Source of the DNA: Misgurnus anguillicaudatus
Taxonomy: Eukaryota; Chordata; Actinopteri; Cypriniformes; Cobitidae
Direction: 5' to 3'
Assembly: GCF_027580225.2 (NCBI RefSeq)
Contig: NC_073339.2
Span: 42,452,501-42,516,500, forward strand
DNA: 64,000 nucleotides
Position numbers and translations under genes: made by a program. Within the stretch, counting starts at the first letter, position 1. Each line of letters starts with the position of its first letter. Of the stretch, positions 11,101-19,226 are shown one piece after another. The notes under the pieces are model-generated. The model ran no database searches. It was not told where the DNA came from and saw nothing but the letters and a program-made list of their open reading frames with translations.

Positions 11101-14100
11101 GAGAGAAAGAGAGAGAAAAGAAGGACTTGACAGCACAATTGAGTTTCAATTACAACAAACCGCCATCATTGTGATCAGTGTTTGCATTTTATCAGCTCAT
11201 TTACATTTTACAGGACACACCCAAAAATGGCACACTTTTGCTCAGGCCTACAAATTTGCGATTTTAACATGCTATAATAAATTATATGTGGAGTATCTGT
11301 GAGCTAAAACTTCCCATACACACTCTGGGGACATCAACGATTTACTTTACATCTTAAAAATATATCATAATATGACCCCTTTAAAGGATGCATGAAGTGC
11401 AGGCTATCCTTCGTGCCCTCAAATCACCCACACACATTCAAAAACATACCGAGAATCAAATTGGCACTTTTGTTACCCAATTCCTTTCTCAAATATAAAC
11501 CATTGGTAGGAAACGAGTGGGCACAGAGCTCATCCAGTTTCAGTTTGAAATGTAAGACAAAAACATGTTTTACGCACAAGGTTTTTTTTGGCATTATGTT
11601 CCTAATCCTATAAGTATTCACAGAAAAGATCCACTGTTTTTTTTTAAAGTGTGAATGATGGGATCAGCCAGACAGAGTTTGGAATATCATTCCTTTAGCA
11701 AGGAATAGAAAACGTGAAAAAAATGTTGCATATAATGAAAATGAGTCGTACAAATTGTTTCACCCCCACAATACTTTTGAGTAACACATTCTCTATTATC
11801 AAATATCCTACGAAGGCAGGACTTTAAAGCTTTCGGACGCAGCCATAGTATATATGCATGATGAACACATATATAAAATCAAACAACATTATTTTATTTA
11901 GATCCCTGTAACTGCTGTAAATTGATGGTTTCCAAGAATGGGGAGTCACAGAGTGATGTATTGCACCTGGCTGTGGCTTCTGACGTCACACTTGGATGTG
12001 GGCCGGGTTAGATGTCCACCTTGCGTGATTTTTTCCCCAAACCAGTTTAGATAGGAGTTTTACTTAAACATGATCTCAGGGGCAGAAAGAAATTTGATTG
12101 GTTCACAAAAATGACCAATGAAAGTCCTCAACCGGAGCCTTCAAGGCAGCTTCTGCAGTGAAGCAGTTCGAGCTCACCGTTGGTCAGGTGAGTAGCGCAG
12201 ATGGTTAGATAGGAATGTGACTGGTTTTGAATTCAGCTCAAAATTTTTTAAGTTATGTTTAAAGGGGACATATTATGAGATTTTTTTGAAGATGAAAACT
12301 AAGTCTAAAATAGGTCTGAGCAAAAGTGTTCTGTTTTGGGTGTGTCATTTAAAATGCAAATGAGCGGATGAAGTGCAACCACTGATCACAATGATGGTGG
12401 TTTGTTGCAATTGAAACTCAATTGTGCTGTGAATTATTTTCTCTCTCTCTTCCTCTCCATACTAAATGGTTGTGCTGTGGTTGGATAGTGCAGATAAAGG
12501 GGGCGGGATTACCTTATTCTGACATCACAATAAGGGCCAAATTACAATGACCTATTTTTCACATGCTTGCAGAAAATGATTTACCAAAACTAAGTTATTG
12601 GGTTGATCTTTTTAACATTTTCTAGGTTGATAGAAGCACTGGGGACACAATTATAGCACTTAAACATGGAAAAAGTCTGATTTTCATAATATGTCCCCTT
12701 TAAGTTACGTGTGTCCAGGTTTTCAGGTGTCTGTGGCATGACTCTTTTTCGTGCCTGTTTCACGAGTTCGCATTAACATGTAATCGAAAGGGAATGAGAT
12801 AAAGTATATTTGGTGTGCTGTCCGAGGAGAGGGCTCCGAGCTCTGAATTTTAGCCCGAACCCAGAGTACTCCCCTCTCTTTAACTGTGATAAATGAATCT
12901 AGATGAGAGTGAGGTGATGGGGAGGAGGAGGGATGCTGCAAAAAATCTGTCACGGGACAGAGGTGAGGGACTGCCATTTATAGGCACCTCTTTGCACTGA
13001 TTGGTTGGATCACATGACCATGCTTCTCCCGAACTTAGTTAAATAAACTTCATTTCACGTATTGGTTACTGAATTTTTTTCCTATTTTCTTACCATTGTC
13101 GCTTGGGATTGGGGTTAGAACAACTTTCTGTTACATAAAATGACATCCTAACCCAAACCCAACTCTAACCCCAAGCGACAACAGTTTAAAATCCTGACAA
13201 ATAAACATATAAACCAATGCTTAAAATGACATCCACATTTATGCCAAACCCAACATTATCCTCGCGCGAAAACAGTTTAAAGATCAGACAAAAAACACAA
13301 ATCTAACACCAATCCCAAGTGACAATGGTTTGAAAAAGGATAAAAATTGAGTAACCAATACGTGAAACTGGCACGAAAAAGAAAGTCATACCACGGACAC
13401 GTGAAAAGGTGGAAACATGTATTTGCAAGCTTAAAACGTTTCGAGCTGAATTCAAAACCAGTCACATTCCTATCTAACCATCTGCGCTACTCACCTGACC
13501 AACGGTGAGCTCGAACTGCTTCACTGCAGAAGCTGCCTTGAAGGCTCCGGTTTTGGACTTTCATTGGTCATTTTTGTGAACCAATCAAATTTCTTTCTGC
13601 CCCTGAGATCATGTTTAAGTAAAACTCCTATCTGAACTGGTTTGGGAAAAAAAATCAAGCGTCCAGCTTAGGTTGCAGTGAGCCCTAGTTGCTTCTCGGA
13701 GATTTTTTTAAGGTGTAAGATAAATATTTGGTCTCCCCAGAGTGCGTAAGTGAAGTTTTAGCTCAAAATACCCCACAGACAATTGCTAATAGCATGTTTA
13801 AATTGCCATTTTGTAGGCCTGAGCAAAAGTGTGCTGTTTTTGGGTGTGTCCTTTAAAATGCAAATGAGCGGATGAAGTGCAAACACTGATCACAATGATG
13901 ATGGTTTGTTGTAATTGAAACTCAATTGTGCTGTTAAGTATTTTTTCTTTCTCTCTTTCTCTCAGCACTAAATGGCGTGCTGTGGTTGGATAGTGCTGGG
14001 CGGTATTATTGTAATTCGCCTTGCTACCTATCTCACAAAACAGGCAAAATCTGAACGACCTAATTTTTTACATGCTTTCAGAAAATGTCTTACCCAAACA

Positions 14101-17100
14101 AAGTTACTGGGTTGATCATTTTCACATTTTCTAGGGCAGTGGTTCTCAAACTGGGGACCGCGAGATGGTGCCAGAGGGGCAATTAATACATTAAAATACA
14201 TAAATTTATCATGAATTCTGTGTAATTAAACCAAAAAATATAAGGCTACTAACCAACAGCACTACTTTGAATAATTGTATATGTTTTGTTTAATTAAAAT
14301 GTTACATTTTAGAACAAATTTGTCATAAATTTTCTTTGGGGGGCCACAAAGAAATGCACTGTACACAAGGGGGGCTGCACGCTGAAAAAAACACTGTTCT
14401 AGGGTTATAGAAGTACTGGGGACCCAATTATAGCACTTAAACATAGAAAAAGTCTGATTTTCACGCTATGACCCCTTTAAAGAATTGAGATGTCCAACAA
14501 GATGGCTGAACTTAATTAGTTATGAAATATTTTTAAAATGTAAAATAAATCTTTGCTGTCCCCAGAATGTGTATGGGAAGTTTTAGCTCAAAATACCATA
14601 TAGATTATTTATTAAAGCATGTTAAAATCGCAAATTTGTAGGCCTGAGAAAAAATTTGCCGTTTTTGGGCGTGTCATTTAAAATGCAAACGAGCGGATGA
14701 AATGCAAACACTGATCACAATGATGGCAGTTTGTTGTAATTGAAACTCAATTGTGCTGTCAAATCCTTCTTTTCTCTCGCTCTCTCTGCACTAAATGGCA
14801 GTTCTGGTTGGATAGTGCAGATAAAGGGGGCGGTATTATTGTAATTCGCCTTGCTACCTACCTCACAAAACAGGCAAAATATGAACAACATAATTTTTCA
14901 CATGCTTGCTGAAAATGGCTTACCCAAATTAAGTTACTGGGTTGATCTTTATCACATTTTCTAGGTTGATAGAAGCACTTGGGGACCCAATTATAGCACT
15001 TAAACATGGAAAAATGGAAAAAGTCTGCCATGCTATGACCACTTTAAGTATTGAAAAGCACCTACCTAACTGGTTCCTTCTTCTATGTGTCATGTTCTGA
15101 TCAGGTCCATAATTGTAGTTATGTTAATTTTTAATATCTCATGCTTTCCATTTTGTGCCTTATTCACAAACCTAGTTCAAAGAAAGCAAAGCAATCACTT
15201 CTGAAGATGAATATTACAACCAAAACCCTTCGGCCTCTGACCAGACTTTCTGCCTGGTTTACGTCATAGCTGCAGAATCAGTCAATTTAATAGATCAACA
15301 ACTTTTTGAGAAGTTGAAGATTGTGCGTGAGAGAATCAGTGAAAAGGGTAAAACTTTATTTTAAAACATTGGGTTATGTATTTGTAATATGTAATGTGTA
15401 TGTGACCACTTTTAAAGGATGCTTGAACTGTGGGCTATGCTTTGTTCCCTTAAATCACCCACAATCCTTTGCACACATTCAAAAAACATAACGAGAATCA
15501 AATTGGCACGTTTGTTACCCAATTCCTTGGTAGGAAACGAGTGGGCACAGAGCTCTTCCAATTTCAGTATGAAATGTAAGCCAAAATCATGTTTTATGCA
15601 CAAAGACATTGGTTATCCTTAATTTTTTTGTAAATTGATTACATTGTTAAACTGGAAATTCTGTATAGAACTGGGAGACCACAAACGGTTGATATATGAT
15701 TCTCATTCACAGTAGTGAATTTAATAGAACGTTGTAAATTTTTGTGGTGATATATTGCATTATCTTTAACTTCTCACTTTGAAAGTTTCATGAGAAGACC
15801 ACAAGGGCAGTAACCGTTATGATCAAGCATGCCGCACAAGCCATGAAAAGTGAAGCCTATAGACCCCTTCAAGGTTTGTAAACATTGAATGACTACTGGG
15901 TGCACATGCGGTCAAACTGTTCATTCCATCCCGGCTTTCTAGTTTAATCTAACAGGGCTGAAAAATGATGACTTATCTGAAATGAAGTGAGCACTACAAA
16001 CACAAGCCTCTTTGATCTTTGTATTGTTCCAGTCTGCATGTTTAATTGCTTGCAGCCACAGATGTTGTATTTTTTGTTTTTGAGATTCTGCAGGAATCCC
16101 AAAAAACTTAACGGCAGACCCGCTTCGGTTTTCAAAGCCCATGACGCAAGTACGCATTTTTGACGATACCGAATAAAACTCAATCTGCTGTAATGACTTT
16201 TCTAACCCCGACATGCGCAGTGGGAACTTTCTTTGACGTGAACTGTGAAGGGGTCTATAAAAACGGTGGTGTCACGTCATGATTGACAACTGTGATATGC
16301 GCATTCTACGAGGGCGGGGCCTTGCTTTCGCGGCTTTACTTCCTGCTCACTACTGCGCATGACTGGTCCCGAATTTGCTACTGCGCGTACTGAAGACCCA
16401 AGATGCCAGCGCCCTATCGGGACACTGACGGCTTCACTTTTTACCAATGGAAGAGAGCGAACGGGCGTCGTCCATCTTTTTTTACAGTCTGTGGTTATGA
16501 CATTGGACACTTATTAGACCACCTCATTCTAGCGTTTAAAGTTGTGGAGGACTCTAACCTTGAACTGTCCGAAGGACTGTACTAGGAAGGAAATAATTCA
16601 TTAACAGCACAATTGAGTTTCAATTTCAACAAACCACCATCATTGCGATCAGTGTTTGCATTTCATCTGCTCATTTGCATATAAAAGGACACACCAAAAA
16701 ATTTCACATTTTAGCTCACCCCATAACGTGGCAATTTGTTCATGCTATAATAAATTATCTGGGGAAACCAAAGACTTATTTACTTCTTTAAAAAGTATTA
16801 TAAAATGTCCCCTTTAATCGAAAAATGTTAAGAATAATGTACATTATAATCTATATCTTGTAGATGATTTACATTATCTCTGTGTAATCATTGTAGGGAT
16901 TCCTCAAGTGATTGTCATGACCAAAGTTGATGAAGCATGTCCACTGGTGAAGAATGATTTGAGGAAAATCTACACTAGCAAGAAAATTAAAAACCGGGTA
17001 AATCACACAATTAGTTTATTTGCTGTTGTAGTTGTTCATAATTACAGATTTGAAAGACTTAAACTGATTGTTTCTGTTAAGATGGAGAAATGCAGTATTG

Positions 17101-17252
17101 AAGTGGGTGTACCGATGACCAACATCTTCCCAGTGAAGAACTACCACGATGAGATTGACACAAATGATGAAGTTGATGTTCTGATTTTAAAGGCAGTTGA
17201 TCAGATTGTACGTTCGGCTAATGCAAAAGTGGCAAGGGGTGCTTTAAAGTGA
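5081..17252 (+). CDS. IFI44-like GTPase gene A (5'-incomplete, duplicated exon)
   Basis: Predicted multi-exon gene for an interferon-induced protein 44-like GTPase. Exons: 5081-5114, 10079-10274, 10387-10536, 10641-10812 (5a) or 15176-15347 (5b), 16897-16997, 17082-17252. All introns are GT...AG and the phases fit one frame. The product, about 273 residues without the missing first exon, shows P-loop GPIGSGKSSF, DTMG as DxxG and MTKVDEACP as TKxD. The C-terminal VPMTNIFPVKNYHDEI is a fish IFI44-like signature. The family is interferon-induced in vertebrates and its molecular role is poorly defined. Odd points: no exon equivalent to gene B's start exon (MGLSMGKAEP) was found in 1-5080, the segment after the P-loop (switch I) is shortened by 3 codons relative to gene B, and one exon is present twice. 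It may be functional, chimeric or decaying; expression data would decide. Confidence 0.72.
5280..5465 (-). mobile_element. TTAA-MITE fragment with C homopolymer
   Basis: The sequence matches the internal part of the TTAA MITE family (TGGGTAAGCC...GCATGC..., then ...TTTATCTGTGCTATCCAACC). It carries a run of about 18 C around 5409-5427. Both termini are missing. It lies in intron 2 of gene A. Confidence 0.6.
6434..6903. repeat. 470-bp long palindrome (MITE) with internal 28-bp tandem duplication
   Basis: The left arm CAGTCTCACCCCATGTCGTC is mirrored at the right end (GACGACATGGGGTGAGACTG). Matching continues inward for roughly 200 bp per arm, including CGCGTCATTTTTTGACGAACT type sequence. At the centre the unit TAACCCCAACGCCAGGTGAC (plus 8 bp) occurs twice in tandem (6643-6698). 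The arm interior TTTTCTTACCATTTTCGCG resembles the foldback family at 39801-40552. No gene lies in it. Confidence 0.8.
6973..7321 (+). mobile_element. TTAA MITE, diverged copy b
   Basis: It is flanked by TTAA (6969-6972 and 7322-7325) and ends AGGGGTCATAG / CAATGGCCCCT. It contains the family core AAACACTGATCACAATGATG and a CTCTCT tract. It is shorter than the full 440-bp copies. It lies in intron 2 of gene A. Confidence 0.65.
7400..7790. repeat. AACCCTGGGTTA-rich palindromic repeat
   Basis: Multiple direct and inverted AACCCTGGGTTA-type motifs, together with GTTTCACACTG / AGTGTGAAAC mirrored between 7459 and 7712, indicate a degenerate palindromic repeat. It has no coding potential. Confidence 0.4.
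7795..8155 (+). repeat. Dispersed repeat, inverted partner of 11590-11950
   Basis: The stretch starting CTGTGACTCCCCACCCCTGG is repeated in inverse orientation at about 11590-11950, and in part at 41305-41400 and 42075-42235. In gene A the two inverted copies bracket exons 3, 4 and 5a. Confidence 0.65.
8200..9514. repeat. Half of a foldback repeat (GGAGTTTTCCTTACTC family) split by a MITE
   Basis: Segments 8200-8303 and 9318-9514 read as one arm of the foldback family complete at 39801-40552: TGGTAAGAAAATAGGAAAAA, then CATTCCTATCTTAC, then a GTAAGGAAAACTCCTATCT end. The arm is interrupted by a separate element at 8304-9317. Confidence 0.55.
8304..9317. mobile_element. About 1-kb MITE (GGCTATGTTTACA ends)
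   Basis: The left end GGCTATGTTTACAGTAATGCG and the right end (ATGCTCTAATGTAAACAGGGCC) are inverted. Inner motifs TTTTAAAACGCATT / AAAATGCCGTTTTAAAACAC are also mirrored. The interior contains no long frame. Confidence 0.5.
9655..9901. mobile_element. MITE of the AACCCAGC / TGACCCA palindromic type
   Basis: CACTCTAGAAGTGGCTGGGT at the left is the imperfect inverse of the right end (ACCCAGCCATTTTAGAGTG). The interior repeats GACCCATNATGGGT and AACCCAGCA motifs. Related copies occur at 42812-42962 and about 41960-42032. Confidence 0.6.
10079..10274 (+). CDS. Gene A, exon 3 (P-loop exon)
   Basis: The acceptor TTTTTGTCTTTCCACAG leads into RQKRPLKEKLENF; the donor is GTATGG after codon KK (phase 0). 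It carries GPIGSGKSSF, a GxxGxGKS Walker A motif. It is 9 nt shorter than gene B's exon 3. After EAPAGAT it reads AVCCTKK, whereas gene B reads FGAGFSLTKY. Confidence 0.75.
10387..10536 (+). CDS. Gene A, exon 4 (DxxG exon)
   Basis: The acceptor TTTTGTAG and donor GTACTA bound 150 nt, phase 0 to 0, the same length as gene B's exon 4. It encodes VLPFVIGDTMGLE, in which DTMG fits the G3 (DxxG) motif, followed by VDDIISTILGHV. Confidence 0.75.
10641..10812 (+). CDS. Gene A, exon 5a
   Basis: 172 nt between acceptor ACAAATCTAG and donor GTAAAA. It encodes FKEGRAITSEDEYYN, then PSVSDQTFCLVYIIAAES. The frame is intact. A near-identical exon (5b) lies at 15176-15347. Using both would shift the frame because 172 = 3x57+1. 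Confidence 0.72.
10862..11380 (-). mobile_element. TTAA MITE, copy c
   Basis: The ends are AGGGGTCATAG and TATGACCCCT. The right flank is TTAA (11381-11384); the left flank is TTCA, a diverged TTAA. The duplicated segment at 15410-15420 lacks the element and shows the empty site CTTTTAAAGGATG. Confidence 0.75.
11590..11950 (-). repeat. Dispersed repeat, inverse of 7795-8155
   Basis: Read on the minus strand it follows 7795-8155 through GGATCTAAATAAAA, TTTGATAATAGAGAATGTG and TTCTGTGAATACTTA. Together the pair forms inverted arms about 3.4 kb apart around gene A exons 3 to 5a. Confidence 0.65.
12049..13633. repeat. Foldback element of the GGAGTTTT-CTTACTC family
   Basis: The left end AGATAGGAGTTTTACTTAAA is mirrored by TTTAAGTAAAACTCCTATCT at the right end. 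GGTCAGGTGAGTAGCGCAGA near 12182 is mirrored near 13480. The left arm is interrupted by MITE d (12263-12699). About 12760-13020 holds an unrelated repeat (GTGCTGTCCGAGGAGAGGGC) that recurs at 26818. Confidence 0.65.
12263..12699 (+). mobile_element. TTAA MITE, copy d
   Basis: AGGGGACATATTATGAGATT to CATAATATGTCCCCT, flanked by TTAA at 12259-12262 and 12700-12703. It is a full-length family member of 437 bp and has no coding capacity. Confidence 0.85.
13700..14476 (+). mobile_element. TTAA MITE, copy e, split by a hAT MITE
   Basis: Family sequence runs from about 13700 (left terminus lost) to CTATGACCCCT with a right TTAA at 14477-14480. An unrelated 260-bp hAT-type element interrupts it at 14137-14396. 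Confidence 0.7.
14137..14396. mobile_element. hAT-type MITE with TTCTAGGG duplication
   Basis: It starts CAGTGGTTCTCAAACTGGGG and ends AACACTG. The 8-bp duplication TTCTAGGG lies at 14129-14136 and 14397-14404. The CAGTGGTTCTCAAAC end is typical of hAT elements, and the host site belongs to a TTAA MITE. Confidence 0.87.
14485..15137 (+). repeat. Duplicated gene A intron-1 sequence upstream of exon 5b
   Basis: 14485-14517 (GATGTCCAACAAGATGGCTG) and 15052-15137 (AAGCACCTACCTAACTGG, then CATAATTGTAGTTATGTT) match 4789-4910, the segment upstream of gene A exon 2. They are separated here by MITE f. At about 15130 the match switches to the sequence in front of exon 5 (compare 10595). The join therefore marks a deletion that removed exons 2-4 from a second tandem copy. 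Confidence 0.68.
14520..15043 (+). mobile_element. TTAA MITE, copy f
   Basis: Family sequence (GGCCTGAG...TTTGGGCGTGTCATTTAAAA, ACTGATCACAATGATGGC, CTCTCGCTCTCTCTGCACT) ends in a diverged CTATGACCACT. The left terminus is eroded. It interrupts the duplicated intron sequence. Confidence 0.65.
15176..15347 (+). CDS. Gene A, exon 5b (duplicate of exon 5a)
   Basis: 172 nt between CACAAACCTAG and donor GTAAAA, with no stop in frame. It encodes FKESKAITSEDEYYN, then PSASDQTFCLVYVIAAES. It differs from 5a by a handful of residues (for example GR to SK, IQRP to IDQQ) and resembles gene B's exon at its N-terminal end. It lies closer to exon 6 than 5a does, so it may be the one in use. Confidence 0.65.
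15859..16257 (-). mobile_element. Small transposon with AGACCCCTTCA ends carrying a THAP fragment
   Basis: AGACCCCTTCA at 15861 and TGAAGGGGTCT at the other end are inverted. The interior encodes part of a THAP DNA-binding domain on the minus strand. THAP domains occur in P-element-type transposases, so this is inferred to be a deletion derivative of such an element. It lies in the intron between exons 5b and 6. The target duplication is not certain (TATA on both sides). Confidence 0.55.
15939..16214 (-). pseudogene. THAP-domain fragment
   Basis: The 91-codon frame contains the THAP hallmarks NRSGSAVKFFGIP, then HLWLQAIKHADW, then CVCSAHF. The second zinc-binding cysteine of the usual C-x2-4-C pair appears replaced (CVMGFENR, where a GC is expected before NR). 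No downstream transposase domain is present. A fossil remnant is more likely than a functional protein. Confidence 0.6.
16258..16599. repeat. CpG-rich dispersed repeat, no gene
   Basis: This GC-rich stretch (GAGGGCGGGGCCTTGC, GACACTGACGGCTTCACTTT) looks like a dispersed fish repeat, recognised from family resemblance only. Frames of 60-77 codons on both strands resemble no protein. Confidence 0.35.
16600..16817 (-). mobile_element. TTAA MITE, half copy g
   Basis: Only the right half is present, ending ATAAAATGTCCCCT and followed by TTAA. The same terminus sits at the equivalent place in gene B (28316-28340), 80 bp from the 101-nt exon in both genes, so the insertion predates the gene duplication. 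Confidence 0.7.
16897..16997 (+). CDS. Gene A, exon 6 (TKxD exon)
   Basis: The acceptor CATTGTAG and donor GTAAAT bound 101 nt. It encodes IPQVIVMTKVDEACPLVKND. TKVD is the G4 guanine-specificity motif. The exon completes a glycine codon with the last base of exon 5. Confidence 0.76.
17082..17252 (+). CDS. Gene A, terminal exon 7
   Basis: The acceptor TTTCTGTTAAG precedes MEKCSIEVGVPMTN. The exon ends in ALK then TGA at 17250-17252, giving 171 nt exactly as in gene B. IFPVKNYHDEID is a conserved family signature. Confidence 0.74.
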   Translation: MEKCSIEVGVPMTNIFPVKNYHDEIDTNDEVDVLILKAVDQIVRSANAKVARGALK

Positions 17253-17441
17253 TGGGAAGTTGATGCATCTTATCTATACTTTCTGGTTATATTTTCTGCA
17301 GTGCACCTTCAGTTTTTCTGCAGTAGCCTTATATTCCACACTGAAAAAATACAATTTGTTAAATTATTGCCTTAAGTGAAATAGTATGTTGTAACAAATT
17401 ATTGTTTAGTGTAGTTAGTTCAGTGTAGACATTATTATTCA

Positions 17442-17447
17442 AATAAA
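17442..17447 (+). terminator. Candidate poly(A) signal of gene A
   Basis: AATAAA lies 190 bp after the stop codon, the first such hexamer on this strand. Homology to the 3' flank of gene B ends just before it (about 17415). Confidence 0.4.
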
Positions 17448-17452
17448 ATAAG

Positions 17453-18512
17453 TATCAGCTACTGTGTATATGCAAAGTGACACACATTTGGTTGGTTTTT
17501 GACCATTAAAAATAGGTACAATTTGCACTTGGAGCCTGGTTCCCAGCTAACAGAAAATAGTTCTAAGAACATTCCTTGAAAGCTCCCACAAAAAGTATCC
17601 AGGTTTTTTATGTTTAGGAAGGTTTCTTGGTTGTGTGAATCCTAGAGGAATGTTATGATGTCATGTTTTTAATGTTCTTGCAGTGTTTAAAAGACCTATT
17701 TTTATTTTAAGAACTTTTTTCCATGTAAAAATAATAGAAAAACATTACATTCTATTATTTTGAAACTGATATAAAACATTACTTATGATGCGGTAGAGGC
17801 GGCAAGCGCGAGTGATTTTTATAAAAAGTTGTGCTAGTAATGAAAAATTGTATTTACTAATGAATTCGTGTCTATGGCACAAATGTCTTTTTCGTGACAC
17901 TTGCACAAATCTCTATAAACAGTTTTTCGTGTCCGTGGCACAACTTTTTTTTCGTGTCATTTTATGTATTGTTTTCTTTTTTTTCCCCTATTTTTAAATC
18001 ATTGTCCCTTGGGGTTAGATTTGGGGTTTGGGTTTGGATGTTCTTTTATGTATTGGTTTCTAAATGTTTTTTTTTCCCCGCTTTTTTAAAACTATCTCAC
18101 CAGGGGCCTCATTTATTAAACTTTGCGTAGGATTTGCGTCAGAAGTGGCGTACGGATGAAACATAGGACGGGCGTACGCACAGAAATATTCGGATTTATA
18201 AAACCGTGCGCACGTGCGGATTTATAAAACTGTGCTAATTAGCAAATCCAGGTGATTGGAACAAAATACTGGAGAGGACTTTTACTCATGGCACATGGAT
18301 TGTCCGCCTCTGCTGGCGACTAACATCATGAAATGAATAAAGTGTTATCTTATATACAGTAATGTAATCTTTACTTTAGTTGCACTATTATTGTGCATGG
18401 CTACAGCTACCCAGCAAACATGAGACGTCTGCCCGATGTGCGGATCATGTCTTTATTGGGTCGGTTGGTCCAGGACCTTATCTGTATGACTATACAATAT
18501 GCAAATCTGGTT
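17453..18512. repeat. Spacer with repeat fragments, no gene
   Basis: The start of the spacer between the convergent genes holds no convincing gene. About 17880-18090 has fragments of the foldback family (TTCGTGTCCGTGGCACAACT). A GGGGCCTCATTTATTAAAC fragment, related to the palindrome 56017-56508, starts near 18104. About 18227-18300 matches the right end of the hAT element at 38262-40660. Confidence 0.45.
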
Positions 18513-18859
18513 CAGTATCTGACGTGGCACACTAGTGTGCCGTAGAAAATAACACTGCCACAGTGTTGAAAAAGCACTCAAATCTAGCTAGCAGGTTGCT
18601 AAGTTGGTTACAGCTGCGTGTGTCACTGTCATCAATTCCAGCCAGGATATCATTAGTGTTCATCAAAACAAGATCAAGTTTCACATTTAATCTGAATACT
18701 AAGTTTAATACAGTATAATATTCCAGGTTAACAAGTCATTTAAGCATTGCAATACAGGTTTATGCAGATTTGTTAATGCTTATTGTGAAAGTGGTATGCC
18801 ATATGATTTTTTTACTTATCAAAACTGTGCCATGGCAGAAAAAAGGTTGGGAAACACTG
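18513..18859. mobile_element. Probable hAT-type MITE
   Basis: The right end inverted reads CAGTGTTTCCCAACCTTTTT and the left end CAGTATCTGACGTGGCACAC. The flanks ATCTGGTT and ATCTGAAT agree at 6 of 8 positions, so the duplication is imperfect. Confidence 0.5.
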
Positions 18860-19226
18860 ATCTGAATGTCTGACTATGACCCCTCTTGGACATCAGGGAG
18901 ACGTCCAAAAGGGGTTTGGGAAATCAACATGAAGTACGTCCACCATGATTGTGATTCACGTGCCAATTCTTGATATCTGGCTGTACATTAAAAAAAATTC
19001 TCAATGTTTAAGAGAATGAGATTTATAAACGTTAGATTTTTTTCATTATGATTTTTTTTATATAGAAAAGACTATAAACAAATAAAGTCTTTAAATGACA
19101 TACAAAATTAACAAAGCAGTTTTCTTTTTCATAAGCTATGATAGCTTTTTATTTCTTATTTTATTTTCAAAACTTAAAGTGTTTTTACAAAGACAACAAT
19201 TTTAAACAAAGACTCAAACCGTCAAA

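Noticed and set aside
16277..16585. Possible CpG-rich promoter with short exon
   Set aside because: The segment resembles a dispersed fish repeat and lies inside gene A's intron; no donor site or downstream exon fits.
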